The notes: generated from the letters alone by a model not told the origin. 64,000 nt of DNA from Mucilaginibacter sp. L294 (GCF_001636615.1 NZ_LGEK01000015.1:1-64000); one strand, 5' to 3'. Shown: positions 35,810-44,985, counted from the first letter of the stretch. Program-made: numbers and translations.

Positions 35810-37357
35810 TTACAAGCTAACAAACCATCGGGCAGCAGCTTTTTGTAGCTCGTTGCTGTCTGGGTTATTGTCAGTAGCCCAAGCGACAACCCCATCCGGG
35901 CGTATCAGTACGGCGCTCAATCCTAATTGCTCTTTCGCGTGGCCCGAAACATATTTTATTTTATCGCCATAATCAGCCGCCAAGGTTTTAAGTAAAACGT
36001 TCCCTTCAAAATCAAGCAGTATTCCTTGTCCATTATGCATTAACCCGCCAATTTGTGTGCCGTTTTCAAATTCAAAATTGGGAACGCTGCGGCCTACCTG
36101 GGGATGATCGCCACCAAGGTTGTAATGCATGTTAATGCCCCACACCCGGCCTGCAAAATAGGTGGCGCCATCGCGTGTTTCCATCAAGTCGCGGATAATG
36201 GCATTTAGCGCGCGGGCTTCTGGCTTTGGCCCCATGATTGCAACTTGCGCACGCGACCAGTCCAGCACCTGTGCACCAATTGGGTGCCGTTCTGTATAAT
36301 AACTGTCTAACAAACCTTCGGGAGCTTCGTTATGGATGGTTGCTGCGAGTTTCCAACCCAGGTTCATGGCATCGCCCAGGCCAAGGTTAAGCCCCTGGCC
36401 GCCTAACGGCGCGTGAATGTGCGCGGCATCCCCGGCTAAAAGTACCCGCCCGTTTCTATAGGTTGTAGCCTGTCGGGCCCGGTCGGTCCATGTGGTTGCA
36501 ATATGCAGGGCGCTGATGGTAACATCGGTGTTGGAGACCCGGCGTAACACCTCTTGCACATGTTGAAGCGTGATTGGCTTTTCTGAACCATGAAATGCCC
36601 CGCCATCAAAATCCTGTATCACAACATAACCGGGTTGCGATTGAAGATACATACCTGCCGGTGTTACGTTTCGTCCCGACTTGAGTTTCTCCGGGTCGGC
36701 AATATCAATCCGGGTAGTGTAGCCGGTAAACTCCGGCTCCGTACCGGCAAACTCAAAACCGCCAGCTTTGCGGACAACACTACGGCTTCCATCGCAACCA
36801 ATGAGCCATTTGCCTTGAAAAAATTGATCGCCGGATTGAACGGTTACTCCATCCCCGTTTTGATGAAAGTTTGTAATAGCAACTCCGCGCTTAATTACTA
36901 CACCCAACGTTTCCGCACGTCGGGCCAGCACTGTTTCAAGTTCCTCCATTTCAGAAATTAGACTGGCATCGGTTGAGCTTGGCAGCCTATACCTCCACTG
37001 CGCGGTATCAATATCACCTTCATGAAACGGAATGCCGGCGAAGTGCCCCACCTGGCGACCAAGGCCTTGTTTGATATGCTGATGCGGGTTTTTGAGGCGT
37101 TTATGTATCTCCAGGTCACTTAGTAACCCACGGCGGTAAAGAGATTCAATAGTAGGCGCCGAGAGCCCCCGGATGCCGAAGGGAAGCTGCTTCAATGGTG
37201 AATGCGGATCCGCCGCCTTTTCCAGTACCAGCACCGAACATTTGGCCAGGGCCAGTTCGCATGCGAGGAATAGTCCTACAGGACCTGCGCCAGCAATGAT
37301 TACATCGTGAATAAAATGATTTTGTGCCGATTTATTGTTTTGGGGTGTTGTGTTCAT
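35810..37357 (-). CDS. Class A FAD-dependent monooxygenase (aromatic hydroxylase, Rox-like)
   Basis: A 515-residue flavoprotein with all class A hydroxylase fingerprints: GxGxxG in VIIAGAGPVGLFLACEL (about 19-35), the DG motif in GCDGSRSVVRKAGG and the GD motif in VLLAGDAAHIHAPLGGQGLNLGLGD. A C-terminal thioredoxin-like domain ends VLIRPDGVVAWATDN. Relatives hydroxylate aromatic rings and include polyketide and phenylpropionate hydroxylases and the rifampicin monooxygenase Rox, with similar C-terminal architecture. It is 187 bp upstream of rph on the same strand, which makes a rifamycin-type substrate attractive but unproven. It does not look like TetX, which lacks the C-terminal domain. Confidence 0.85.
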   Translation of the reverse strand: MNTTPQNNKSAQNHFIHDVIIAGAGPVGLFLACELALAKCSVLVLEKAADPHSPLKQLPFGIRGLSAPTIESLYRRGLLSDLEIHKRLKNPHQHIKQGLGRQVGHFAGIPFHEGDIDTAQWRYRLPSSTDASLISEMEELETVLARRAETLGVVIKRGVAITNFHQNGDGVTVQSGDQFFQGKWLIGCDGSRSVVRKAGGFEFAGTEPEFTGYTTRIDIADPEKLKSGRNVTPAGMYLQSQPGYVVIQDFDGGAFHGSEKPITLQHVQEVLRRVSNTDVTISALHIATTWTDRARQATTYRNGRVLLAGDAAHIHAPLGGQGLNLGLGDAMNLGWKLAATIHNEAPEGLLDSYYTERHPIGAQVLDWSRAQVAIMGPKPEARALNAIIRDLMETRDGATYFAGRVWGINMHYNLGGDHPQVGRSVPNFEFENGTQIGGLMHNGQGILLDFEGNVLLKTLAADYGDKIKYVSGHAKEQLGLSAVLIRPDGVVAWATDNNPDSNELQKAAARWFVSL

Positions 37358-37399
37358 AATAACATTATTTGAAACACAAAATTCTGAAATACCGCTGCG

Positions 37400-38218
37400 T
37401 TAGGCTTGTACAAATGCGACAAAATCGTTGCTTACAACCTGTTTCCCTTTCTTTGCCTTCCGCGCGAAGGCGGCCGGCGTAGTACCGCTGTAGCGTTTAA
37501 ACTCCCTGCTTAGGTGGGATTGATCCGTATACCCCAGCTCGTGAGCTAAAGCAGAAAGTTTGGCATCCGGATAATGCCATAAGCGGTTTCGCACCTGTTC
37601 AAAACGCATCAATGCGGATACGTCTTTTACGGTATAGCCAGACGATTGCTTGAAATTCCTTTCCAGTGTACGTACCGTAGCATGGGCCGCCGCTGCTACC
37701 TGGCTTACCGGCAGGGTGCCGTTTGCTTCCCGCATGGCAACCCCCGCTTTGAATAGCAGGCTGCTGTTAGAATTTGCCGACCGTGCATTAAGGAAATACT
37801 GTTTTACAACGGCCAGCGCTTCATCAATTTTACTTGCATAAATCAACTCATTTAACGTGGGTTGAAGCCCGGCGATAGGGTGCTCAAATTTGTGCACACC
37901 GCCTTTACCAGAGGGCAGCCCAAGCAAATCGAAAACCGTCCAGGGGTAACATCGGATACCAATGATCTCTAAACGGTTTTTAGTGTGAAAAATAGCAGGC
38001 TGATTAAGCAAGCCCATCATAAACGGAGATGGTAATGGCTGCAAGCCCCCATTGGAGGCCATGCTGATTGCGCTCCCGAAATAAAAAATAATTTCAGCGT
38101 AGCCATCAGGTTGTACCTCAAAACTCGATTCCGGTTCTCCGGATTCTTTTACGTTGTACCAAAAGCACCTGATGATATCCCGTAACTCTTCAGGAGGTTC
38201 AAATTCTTGGTGCTGCAT
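37400..38218 (-). CDS. AraC-family transcriptional regulator
   Basis: A 272-residue regulator from the ATG at 38218; upstream in-frame ATG codons would run into the aminopeptidase gene. The N-terminal domain begins FEPPEELRDIIRCFWYNVKES, with VQPDGYAEIIFYFG (DUF6597 type). The C-terminal pair of helix-turn-helices includes LSALAHELGYTDQSHLSREFKRYSG-type sequence (about 208-242). It is in line with, and 42 bp upstream of, the monooxygenase gene, so it may control that gene and perhaps rph. No ligand can be inferred. Confidence 0.85.
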   Translation of the reverse strand: MQHQEFEPPEELRDIIRCFWYNVKESGEPESSFEVQPDGYAEIIFYFGSAISMASNGGLQPLPSPFMMGLLNQPAIFHTKNRLEIIGIRCYPWTVFDLLGLPSGKGGVHKFEHPIAGLQPTLNELIYASKIDEALAVVKQYFLNARSANSNSSLLFKAGVAMREANGTLPVSQVAAAAHATVRTLERNFKQSSGYTVKDVSALMRFEQVRNRLWHYPDAKLSALAHELGYTDQSHLSREFKRYSGTTPAAFARKAKKGKQVVSNDFVAFVQA

Positions 38219-38264
38219 TTTTAAAGATAGTGTATTTGGAAGTGTGGTGGATAAATTTACGTGT

Positions 38265-39029
38265 TTAATCCCAAATCCCGTTTTGTTCAGTAAGGATAAT
38301 AGGAAGCCCGTCCGTAACAATTATTGTATGCTCATGCTGCACGCTAAAGCCACCTTTATCACCAACTAATGTAAAACCATCAGGAAGTTCTACAGCCCAG
38401 GAAGAATCGGTTGTTATAAAAGTCTCTATAGCAACCACGGTATTTTTCCGGAACCTTCTTTCATCAGATCGGTCCCGATAATTCAAAATTCCGTCGGGTA
38501 GTTCGTGTAAAGCCCTGCCTATTCCGTGGCCACCCAGGTTCTTAATAACTTTGTAGCCATTTTTTTTAGCTTCGCTTTCAATCAACCCACCAATCTCATT
38601 TATTTTAACGCCTCCTCTGATGGTGTTGATCGCTTTTCTCAGTATCTCCCGGGAAGTATAGATCAGATCGGTTTTCTTATGGATATCCTCACCAACAATA
38701 AATGAACCGCCGTTGTCAGACCAAAAGCCCGCCAATTCGGCAGAAACGTCGATATTCAACAGATCACCTTCCTGGATAATCCTATCAGCTGAAGGTATAC
38801 CATGGCATACCTCATTGTTGATGCTGATACAGGTATAACCGGGGAACTTATAGGTTACATAAGGTGCAGATTTTGCACCAAACTTGTCCAGTAATTGGCC
38901 GCCATAATTATCCAATTCTTTAGTACTCATCCCCGGGCGGGCATATGCGCGCATTTCCCTTAAAGTTAATGCTACCGCATCACTAACTTTTTTCATCCCG
39001 GCAAGGTCTGTTTCATTTGCTATTATCAT
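38265..39029 (-). CDS. map: Type I methionine aminopeptidase
   Basis: A 254-residue enzyme from the ATG at 39029 (MIIANETDLAG); a longer frame to 39092 adds an unusual 21 residues. All metal ligands and the substrate His are seen: His in EVCHGIPS, Asp in LNIDVSAE and SDNGGSF, His in GGHGIGRALHE, Glu in AIETFIT and Glu in VQHEHTI. It removes N-terminal Met from new proteins. A housekeeping map is usually linked to ribosomal-protein genes in Bacteroidota, so this copy, between two AraC genes, may be an accessory paralogue. Confidence 0.92.
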   Translation of the reverse strand: MIIANETDLAGMKKVSDAVALTLREMRAYARPGMSTKELDNYGGQLLDKFGAKSAPYVTYKFPGYTCISINNEVCHGIPSADRIIQEGDLLNIDVSAELAGFWSDNGGSFIVGEDIHKKTDLIYTSREILRKAINTIRGGVKINEIGGLIESEAKKNGYKVIKNLGGHGIGRALHELPDGILNYRDRSDERRFRKNTVVAIETFITTDSSWAVELPDGFTLVGDKGGFSVQHEHTIIVTDGLPIILTEQNGIWD

Positions 39030-39108
39030 AAGCTTATTTGTTGGCTCAAAATTATGGGATATGTACCATCCCCGATAGTATAAGTTAGACATTTAAAGGT
39101 TTTCGATC

Positions 39109-39978
39109 ATGAAATTGAATATATTTGTCTTAATGCCCATCAATTTTTTTAAACATTTAGCCAATCAAAATGGCGATCATATCCTCAGAATTATTCCCCC
39201 TGAGTATTTAAAAGAGGTTGTGGAAGGCTTTTATATATTTAAAGCTGGCTACCCCGCAGAAAGAGAACTGTTTTTTAACGATGGTTACCCTGTGATAGCC
39301 TTGATGCAAAATAAAAACGGAAACATTAGGCTAAGTGTAGATGGGGATACAAAATGTGTAGGTAACACCTGGGTTTGCGGTGGTGTGCTAAGGAATATTT
39401 ATTGTGAACCTGAGGCTCATTTCGGGGATTGCTTAGTTATCCGGTTTTACGCTGTAACTTTCTTCAAATTATTTGGTATTAATGAAGATTGTTTTCAGAA
39501 AAAACAAGTTTTTGATCTTTCCGAAATAGCCGGATATGGGTTTGAAAAGTTTAAGGAAGCCTATTATCAGTCCTCTTCCTTTGAAGAAAGAATAAAAGTA
39601 ACTGTAAATTTTCTTTCAGAGAAGATGAGTATCTATTCTTACCCAAAGGTACTGATAGATATCCAAAATTATATTGACAGGCAAGGTAACCTCACCGTTA
39701 AGGATATCCTGGATGGCTACACGGTTCGGCTAAACTATAAATGGCTGGAAAGAAACTTTAAAAAACATTTGGGTATTTCGCCTCAAGGCTACCTTTTAAT
39801 GAGGCGTTTTCTGAACGCTTATATGGATTTGGATTCTTTGACCTCTAAAGATCTTTTACAAATTGCTATAGATAACGGTTATTATGATGATAATCATTTT
39901 ATAAAGGATTTCCGTCGGTTTTCGGGGATGCCGCCAAAAACCTATTTTAACAGGCCAATAAAGGCACTTGCTATTTAG
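39109..39978 (+). CDS. AraC-family transcriptional regulator
   Basis: A 289-residue regulator divergent from the aminopeptidase gene. An ATG at 39133 is an equally plausible start. The N-terminal half contains IIPPEYLKEVVEGFYIFKAGYPAERELFFNDGYPVIALM, a DUF6597-like sensory domain. The C-terminal AraC region has YKWLERNFKKHLGISPQGYLLMRRFLNAY and IDNGYYDDNHFIKDFRRFSGMPPKTYF. Targets are unknown; divergence suggests control of the short shared promoter region (39030-39108). It has the same domain layout as the AraC gene at 37400 but is not a close copy. Confidence 0.85.
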   Translation: MKLNIFVLMPINFFKHLANQNGDHILRIIPPEYLKEVVEGFYIFKAGYPAERELFFNDGYPVIALMQNKNGNIRLSVDGDTKCVGNTWVCGGVLRNIYCEPEAHFGDCLVIRFYAVTFFKLFGINEDCFQKKQVFDLSEIAGYGFEKFKEAYYQSSSFEERIKVTVNFLSEKMSIYSYPKVLIDIQNYIDRQGNLTVKDILDGYTVRLNYKWLERNFKKHLGISPQGYLLMRRFLNAYMDLDSLTSKDLLQIAIDNGYYDDNHFIKDFRRFSGMPPKTYFNRPIKALAI

Positions 39979-40077
39979 TATGATTATCTTCTCTTGCCAA
40001 GTAACCATACTTGAGTGTTTTGATGAGTAATTATTCCCGATATTTTAAATCAAAAAGATACATTAAAATAGCGCCCA

Positions 40078-40114
40078 TATTTTTGTTGAAATAAATTGCA
40101 ACTATAAGTGCAAT
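40078..40114 (+). promoter_or_regulatory. -7 box and palindrome upstream of ECF sigma gene
   Basis: TATTTTTG (40078-40085) matches TAnnTTTG exactly. It is followed by an imperfect 20-bp palindrome, ATTGCA-ACTATAAG-TGCAAT (40095-40114), located between the box and the GTG start at 40132. The palindrome could be an operator or the initiation-region target of the sigma unit. Confidence 0.55.
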
Positions 40115-40131
40115 GGCAGGTCTAATCAACA

Positions 40132-40725
40132 GTGAGCAACCAAAACGAATATAATTTAGCTGATCGGCACCTGGTAACAGCTGTGTTGAGAGGTGACCAT
40201 AACGCTTTTGGTATAATCATTAAACAAACAGAGCGACTGGTTGCACAGATGACCTTTAAAATGATTAGTAGCCCCGGCGACCGTAAGGATATTGCCCAGG
40301 ATGTTTACCTGAAGGTGTTCAAAAATTTGCCGGGCTTTAAATTCCAGTCTAAACTCTCTACCTGGATTGCCCAGATCACCTATAATACCTGTCTGAATTA
40401 CTTAAGGAAAAAGAAACTTGTATTATTAGACAATTTCGGGAAAGACGGGGAAATGCCAGAAGACCACACGAGCGAAGATGCGGAGAATGGCACTGAAGAA
40501 ATACTGTTTGGTAAAGAACTGGCCGGTATCCTCAATTCGGAGATAGACCAGCTTAAACCTCTTTATAAAATGCTTGTATCCCTATACCACCAGGAAGAAT
40601 TAAGCTATGCGGAGATTGCCGAAATTACCTCCCTGCCCGAGGGGACAGTTAAAAGCTATATATTCAGGGCCAGAAGAACACTAAAAGAAAATATATTACT
40701 AAAATATAAAAGGAACGAGTTATGA
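40132..40725 (+). CDS. ECF-type RNA polymerase sigma factor
   Basis: A 197-residue sigma-70 family factor starting at GTG; the nearest ATG (40113) is out of frame. Region 2 includes DRKDIAQDVYLKVFKNLPGFKFQSKLSTWIAQITYNTCLNYLRKKK (split motif about 49-96). Region 4 is YHQEELSYAEIAEITSLPEGTVKSYIFRARRTLKE-like (about 145-185). The stop overlaps the anti-sigma start (ATGA), a typical sigma/anti-sigma coupling. Together with the membrane protein and TonB receptor downstream it forms a likely cell-surface-signalling unit. Confidence 0.92.
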   Translation: MSNQNEYNLADRHLVTAVLRGDHNAFGIIIKQTERLVAQMTFKMISSPGDRKDIAQDVYLKVFKNLPGFKFQSKLSTWIAQITYNTCLNYLRKKKLVLLDNFGKDGEMPEDHTSEDAENGTEEILFGKELAGILNSEIDQLKPLYKMLVSLYHQEELSYAEIAEITSLPEGTVKSYIFRARRTLKENILLKYKRNEL

Positions 40726-41177
40726 TAACAGCACATCTTACCGAAACGGAGATACAGCTTTATGTAGCTGAACCGGAAGCGATCAGCAGGCAACTGGTAA
40801 CCCATCTTGAAGACTGCGCCCTCTGCCGGGCTAAAGTTGCTAATTATGTATCGCTATTTAAGCAGATTCAGGAAGCGCCAAAACCCACATTTGATTTTGA
40901 CCTTACGGCACTGGTACTGGAACAATTGCCAGCACCAAAAATGGCTTTCCCATGGGCGGCTATCCTGATCTCGGTGCTGGCTACGGCGTTGGTAGCTGTG
41001 TCGGCGGTTTTCTTTTGGTCGGGCATTGTTGTGTTGATCAAGGGCGTATCTGGGGTGCTGCTTGCTGTTGCAGCTACTGGCGCAGTTGTGATTGTTGGTT
41101 TCCAGGCCATAGAATTGCTTAAACAACATCAAAAACAGATGGATACGTTATTAGCCCAAAAAACATTGCAACTTTAA
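40722..41177 (+). CDS. Putative zinc-binding anti-sigma factor
   Basis: A 151-residue protein with an HxxxCxxC motif in THLEDCALCRAK (about 27-38), the hallmark of zinc-containing anti-sigma domains. Two hydrophobic helices follow (about 78-101 and 104-126) and then a short charged coil. The cytoplasmic N-terminus should hold the ECF sigma factor whose gene it overlaps by 4 bp. It has no long periplasmic domain, so signal input probably comes through the neighbouring membrane protein or through lipid or redox state. Confidence 0.82.
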   Translation: MITAHLTETEIQLYVAEPEAISRQLVTHLEDCALCRAKVANYVSLFKQIQEAPKPTFDFDLTALVLEQLPAPKMAFPWAAILISVLATALVAVSAVFFWSGIVVLIKGVSGVLLAVAATGAVVIVGFQAIELLKQHQKQMDTLLAQKTLQL

Positions 41178-41223
41178 TTCAGGTGGCCGGTCTCATGGGG
41201 TATAAACAGTAATAAAATAAAAC

Positions 41224-41655
41224 ATGAAAAAGATATTCACATTAACGCTATTGCTATCGGCTACCATTGGAGCCCATGCGCAAAGCAATTCTTACACACT
41301 TAACCAAAAAGCCTCTTTCGAGGAGTTCGTTCGTAATATTGTTATTCTTCTGATGATCTATATGGTTACGAGTTTTATCCTCAATATGATCAAGCTTTTT
41401 CTGGATGATCGCCTTAAAAGGAAAATTGTAGAAACAGGTACTCCAGAAGTAGTGGTGGCCCAATTGTTGGCTACTGGTAAAAACGAGAATAAAAATAGCC
41501 TTAAATGGTTCTGCGCACTCGGTGCCATTGCTGTTGGCCTTGGAATAATAGGTTGTTACAATCTAACAGACATCTATGCCCTCATGATCATAGCCTTTTG
41601 TTTAGCGATAGGCTTTTTAGCGCACTTCTTCATGGTCAGTCGACTGAGTAAGTAA
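41224..41655 (+). CDS. Small membrane protein in sigma/anti-sigma operon
   Basis: A 143-residue protein with a signal-like N-terminus (about 1-19, ATIGAHAQ). A transmembrane helix lies at about 38-58, then a cytoplasmic stretch (FLDDRLKRKIVETGTPEVVVAQLLATGKNENKN) and two more helices (about 94-111 and 115-137). No family is confidently recognised. It is co-oriented with the sigma pair, 46 bp after the anti-sigma gene, and 120 bp before the TonB-dependent receptor, so it may belong to the same signalling unit. Confidence 0.75.
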   Translation: MKKIFTLTLLLSATIGAHAQSNSYTLNQKASFEEFVRNIVILLMIYMVTSFILNMIKLFLDDRLKRKIVETGTPEVVVAQLLATGKNENKNSLKWFCALGAIAVGLGIIGCYNLTDIYALMIIAFCLAIGFLAHFFMVSRLSK

Positions 41656-41775
41656 TACCACCTTTTTTCTTTCTGAAAAATTAAAATCCCGTACGGGCGG
41701 GGCGTGCTATGGCCTGTTCTAAGTAAACTCTACGGGTTAACATTCCCCATCATCTTATAAACTAACAACACCACA

Positions 41776-44229
41776 ATGATGAAACTGATAATGACCTTTT
41801 GGGCCATAGGGCTTTGCCTTGCCTCAAATTTTGTAAATGCGCAAACCATAAGCGGTAAAATAATGGGGAAGGTGGTGGATGAAAACGGCCACCCCGCTTA
41901 CGGCGCTACTGCATCGCTTATCCGTATAACGGATTCTATTACAGTTAAATATGAATTGGTGGCTGCTGATGGTAGTTTTAATTTTGATGCTGTAAAATAT
42001 GGGGGTTATCGTATCCTTATCTTATCCGTAGGCAAGGTGCCTTATAAAAGCGATAGGTTTGAGGTTGATGCGCAGCATCTGGTTACTCAGTTACCTGTCA
42101 TCGCCATTCATCCGGATATCAAAGCTTTACAGGAAGTGGTAATCACCTCGAAAAAGCCTTTCCTTGAACATAAGATAGACCGAACTGTCGTTAACGTGGA
42201 CGCGCTGATCAGTAACGCAGGGACCACAGTGCTGGAAGTGTTGGAAAAATCACCCGGGGTAAGCATTGATCAGGGCGGCGCGATCAGCTTTCACGGAAAA
42301 TCAGGTGTAGCGATTTATATAGATGATAAGCCAACCTACCTCTCCGGGAACGACCTGGAAAACTACTTGCGCTCGATGCCGTCATCCATGCTAAGCCAGA
42401 TAGAGTTAATGACCAATCCACCGGCCAAATATGATGCCGCCGGAACAGCCGGTATAATTAATATCAAAACCAAAAAGAGCAAGATAAAGGGGTTTAACCT
42501 GGGAATTAGCCTTGGCCTGCGACAAAGCCGTTACACCGCTACTAACAACAGTATGGATTTCAATTACCGTAAGGATAAGGTAAATGTGTTCGGCATCTTT
42601 GCTTATACACTAACTAACAGTTTTAACGATGTCGATATCAACCGTCAGTATTTTTACAATGCCGGGCAGCCATCAGGCGCGTTTAGCCAGAACTCCTATA
42701 TCCGAAGGAACGGCAGTGGGTATAATGCGAAACTGGGGATGGATATTTATGCATCCGAAAAAACTACCGTCGGTGTTCTGTTCAACGGCATCATCCGTTC
42801 ACCCCAAAGCAGCAATAACAGTAAAGGGCAATTGTTTAATGCAGCAGGCCAACCAGATTCATCGGTTATTTCACAAAACAATGAGCATGGTAAATTAAAA
42901 AATGGCAGCGCTAATGTGAACTATAAACATACCTTTAAAAAAGACGGACCGGAAATTACCGCCAACCTGGACTATCTAAGTTTTGTTACGAACAATGATC
43001 AACTATTCCTGAACCAAAACTATAACACTGCGGGCGCGCTTTTATCAAATGATCAGCTCAATGGGAGCCTGCCTGCAGCTATCCATATTTATGCGGCCAA
43101 GGCAGATTACAGCGCACCAATAGTAAGTGGCTGGAAACTGGAGTCGGGCGTAAAAAGCAGTTACACCAGCACTGATAACCAGGCAAATTATTTTAATACA
43201 GTTGCGGGCAGTGCTATTCCGGATTACGATAAAACCAATCATTTTTTATACAAGGAGGCCATTAATGCTGCCTACTTGAACCTAAATAAAGACTTTAAAA
43301 GGTTAAGCATTCAGGCCGGGCTTCGCCTGGAGAATACAGATTCACGCGGGCACCAGTTGGGTAATGCACAAAAGCCAGATTCGGCGTTTAATCGCAACTA
43401 TACAGGCATATTTCCTACGCTGTATTTCCTTTACAAACTGGATACACTGGGTAATCATCAATTAAAACTAACTTATGGACGCCGTATAGAGCGGCCCTAT
43501 TACCAGGACCTGAACCCTTTTATTTCGCCGTTGGATAAATACACTTACTATATTGGAAACCCATACCTGCTGCCGTCTTATTCAGGTAATTTTGAATTGG
43601 GGTATATTTATAAGGACAGAATTACGGTGACGCTGAATTACATGGATATCAGTGACCGGGTAACCGAAACCATCGAGATCCGTAACGGCTACTATTACGA
43701 CCGGCCGGGAAATATTGGCAGCACTAAAGTATATGACCTGAATGTAGATGCCGGTTTTGATCCCGCCACGTGGTTTAGTTTGCAATTAAGCGGTGATGTA
43801 TGGCAAATTCGCGAGAAAAGCGATTTTTACACCGGAACCTTGAATACCCACAGCACTAACTTTTCAGGCCAGGCGGTGTTAATGTTCAAGCTCAAAAAAG
43901 GCTGGAACCTGCAGACTGATGGTAAATATCAGAGTAAACAAACTGATTCTCAATTCGCACTCGCTGCCAAAGGGCGCTTTAATGTAGCAGCTTCAAAAGT
44001 CCTTTCGCCGCGGGCTACCCTTAAGCTAAGTATAAATGATGTATTGAATACTAACATTAATAGTGGTGCTATAGGCAACTTATACCAAACGAAGGCAAGC
44101 TTCCGCACGTTGAGTGATACCCGCGCTGTGCTGCTTACATTAAGTATGCGCTTTGGGAAATCCGTTGCTGGTCAGCGCAAGCATAACCAGACAGGTGCAG
44201 GTGAGGAGTTTGATAGGGTGAAAAATTAG
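41776..44229 (+). CDS. TonB-dependent receptor, outer-membrane beta-barrel family
   Basis: An 817-residue outer-membrane protein with signal peptide (about 1-22, SNFVNAQ). It has a carboxypeptidase-regulatory-like N-terminal domain (ISGKIMGKVVDENGHPAYGATASL, about 24-115), a plug domain (VITSKKPFLEHKIDRTVVNVD; LEKSPGVSIDQGG; AIYIDDKPTYLSG) and a barrel ending SMRFGKS. The plug-barrel type is the OMP_b-brl_3 group. It is not a SusC protein and has no SusD partner. It may be the target or the sensor of the upstream ECF sigma unit. The substrate is unknown. Confidence 0.9.
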   Translation: MMKLIMTFWAIGLCLASNFVNAQTISGKIMGKVVDENGHPAYGATASLIRITDSITVKYELVAADGSFNFDAVKYGGYRILILSVGKVPYKSDRFEVDAQHLVTQLPVIAIHPDIKALQEVVITSKKPFLEHKIDRTVVNVDALISNAGTTVLEVLEKSPGVSIDQGGAISFHGKSGVAIYIDDKPTYLSGNDLENYLRSMPSSMLSQIELMTNPPAKYDAAGTAGIINIKTKKSKIKGFNLGISLGLRQSRYTATNNSMDFNYRKDKVNVFGIFAYTLTNSFNDVDINRQYFYNAGQPSGAFSQNSYIRRNGSGYNAKLGMDIYASEKTTVGVLFNGIIRSPQSSNNSKGQLFNAAGQPDSSVISQNNEHGKLKNGSANVNYKHTFKKDGPEITANLDYLSFVTNNDQLFLNQNYNTAGALLSNDQLNGSLPAAIHIYAAKADYSAPIVSGWKLESGVKSSYTSTDNQANYFNTVAGSAIPDYDKTNHFLYKEAINAAYLNLNKDFKRLSIQAGLRLENTDSRGHQLGNAQKPDSAFNRNYTGIFPTLYFLYKLDTLGNHQLKLTYGRRIERPYYQDLNPFISPLDKYTYYIGNPYLLPSYSGNFELGYIYKDRITVTLNYMDISDRVTETIEIRNGYYYDRPGNIGSTKVYDLNVDAGFDPATWFSLQLSGDVWQIREKSDFYTGTLNTHSTNFSGQAVLMFKLKKGWNLQTDGKYQSKQTDSQFALAAKGRFNVAASKVLSPRATLKLSINDVLNTNINSGAIGNLYQTKASFRTLSDTRAVLLTLSMRFGKSVAGQRKHNQTGAGEEFDRVKN

Positions 44230-44340
44230 TTTTTGCACATTATAAGAATTGCATTTATAGTATCAACGGAATAGTTTGAGTGAGCTGCCTGGTCGAAATT
44301 TTAAACTTTGGTATAAATAGCGCAAATATCTGTAATAAAA

Positions 44341-44372
44341 AAGCCTTGAATCGAAAGATTCAAGGCTTTTTT
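44341..44372. terminator. Terminator between TonB receptor and tRNA-Met
   Basis: AAGCCTTGAATC and GATTCAAGGCTT are perfect 12-bp arms around a GAAA loop, with AAAA before and TTTT after. It can end both the plus-strand receptor unit and the minus-strand tRNA. Confidence 0.92.
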
Positions 44373-44383
44373 GACTTCATGTG

Positions 44384-44457
44384 TAGCGGGGAGCAGGATC
44401 GAACTGCCGACCTCAGGGTTATGAATCCTGCGCTCTAACCATCTGAGCTACCCCGCC
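44384..44457 (-). tRNA. tRNA-Met (CAT anticodon)
   Basis: The minus strand folds into a complete 74-nt cloverleaf: 7-bp acceptor (GGCGGGG with CCCCGCT, one terminal G-U), D-arm TAGCTCAGATGGTTAGAGC, anticodon loop TTCATAA with CAT at 44421-44423, and T-loop TTCGATC. CCA is not encoded. The body is that of an elongator Met tRNA; a lysidine-modified Ile tRNA with a CAT gene anticodon is the alternative. Confidence 0.93.
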
Positions 44458-44510
44458 GTATATATTTCTCCTTATCAACTTATATTTTGATGGTTGCTGA
44501 AAAAGGTTTG

Positions 44511-44542
44511 CAAATATAGTAGAAATTCGCTTCCTTTAGAAA
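44511..44542 (-). promoter_or_regulatory. Promoter of tRNA-Met
   Basis: On the minus strand TTTC (44539-44542), a 20-bp spacer and TATATTTG (44511-44518) fit the Bacteroidota TTTG-N20-TAnnTTTG pattern with one mismatch in the -33 element. The tRNA begins 54 bp downstream. Confidence 0.65.
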
Positions 44543-44590
44543 AAATGTTCACTTTTGCTGCCTTGATTGATTTGTAACAATTAAACCCCT

Positions 44591-44971
44591 ATGTCCGAGA
44601 AGAAAAAATTTAACCTTGAGTACGAGATAAAATCGTCGCCCAGAATACTATATACTTTCCTGAACGAAGCTAATGGCTTAACCCAATGGTTTGCCGATGA
44701 TGTAACCGTACGCGACCAGATATACACGTTTACCTGGGATGATGAAAAGCAAAACGCAAAACTGGTAGCCATTAAAGAAAACAAACTGGTAAGGTTTAAA
44801 TGGCTGGATGACGAACCGCAATGTTATTTTGAGATGGAAATAATACAGGATGAGCTTACTAATGATGTAGCCTTAAGTATTACAGATTTTGCTACAGAAG
44901 AAACTATTACCGAGCGGAAGCAAATATGGGATAACCAAATTGATTACCTGATTAGCACATTGGGCGCTTAA
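44591..44971 (+). CDS. START-like (SRPBCC) domain protein
   Basis: A 126-residue soluble protein, FNLEYEIKSSPRILYTFLNEANGLTQWFADDVTV at the N-terminus and a C-terminal helix WDNQIDYLISTLGA. This matches the START-like domain family (AHSA1-related) that is nearly universal in Bacteroidota as a single compact gene. It should form a helix-grip fold with a hydrophobic cavity; the ligand is unknown. It is followed by the LptF/G-family gene, which has its own -7 box. Confidence 0.87.
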   Translation: MSEKKKFNLEYEIKSSPRILYTFLNEANGLTQWFADDVTVRDQIYTFTWDDEKQNAKLVAIKENKLVRFKWLDDEPQCYFEMEIIQDELTNDVALSITDFATEETITERKQIWDNQIDYLISTLGA

Positions 44972-44985
44972 AATTTTAATTTCCC

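Noticed and set aside
35810-37357. TetX-type tetracycline destructase
   Set aside because: At 515 residues with a C-terminal thioredoxin-like domain it belongs to the longer class A hydroxylases; TetX is about 388 residues and lacks that domain.
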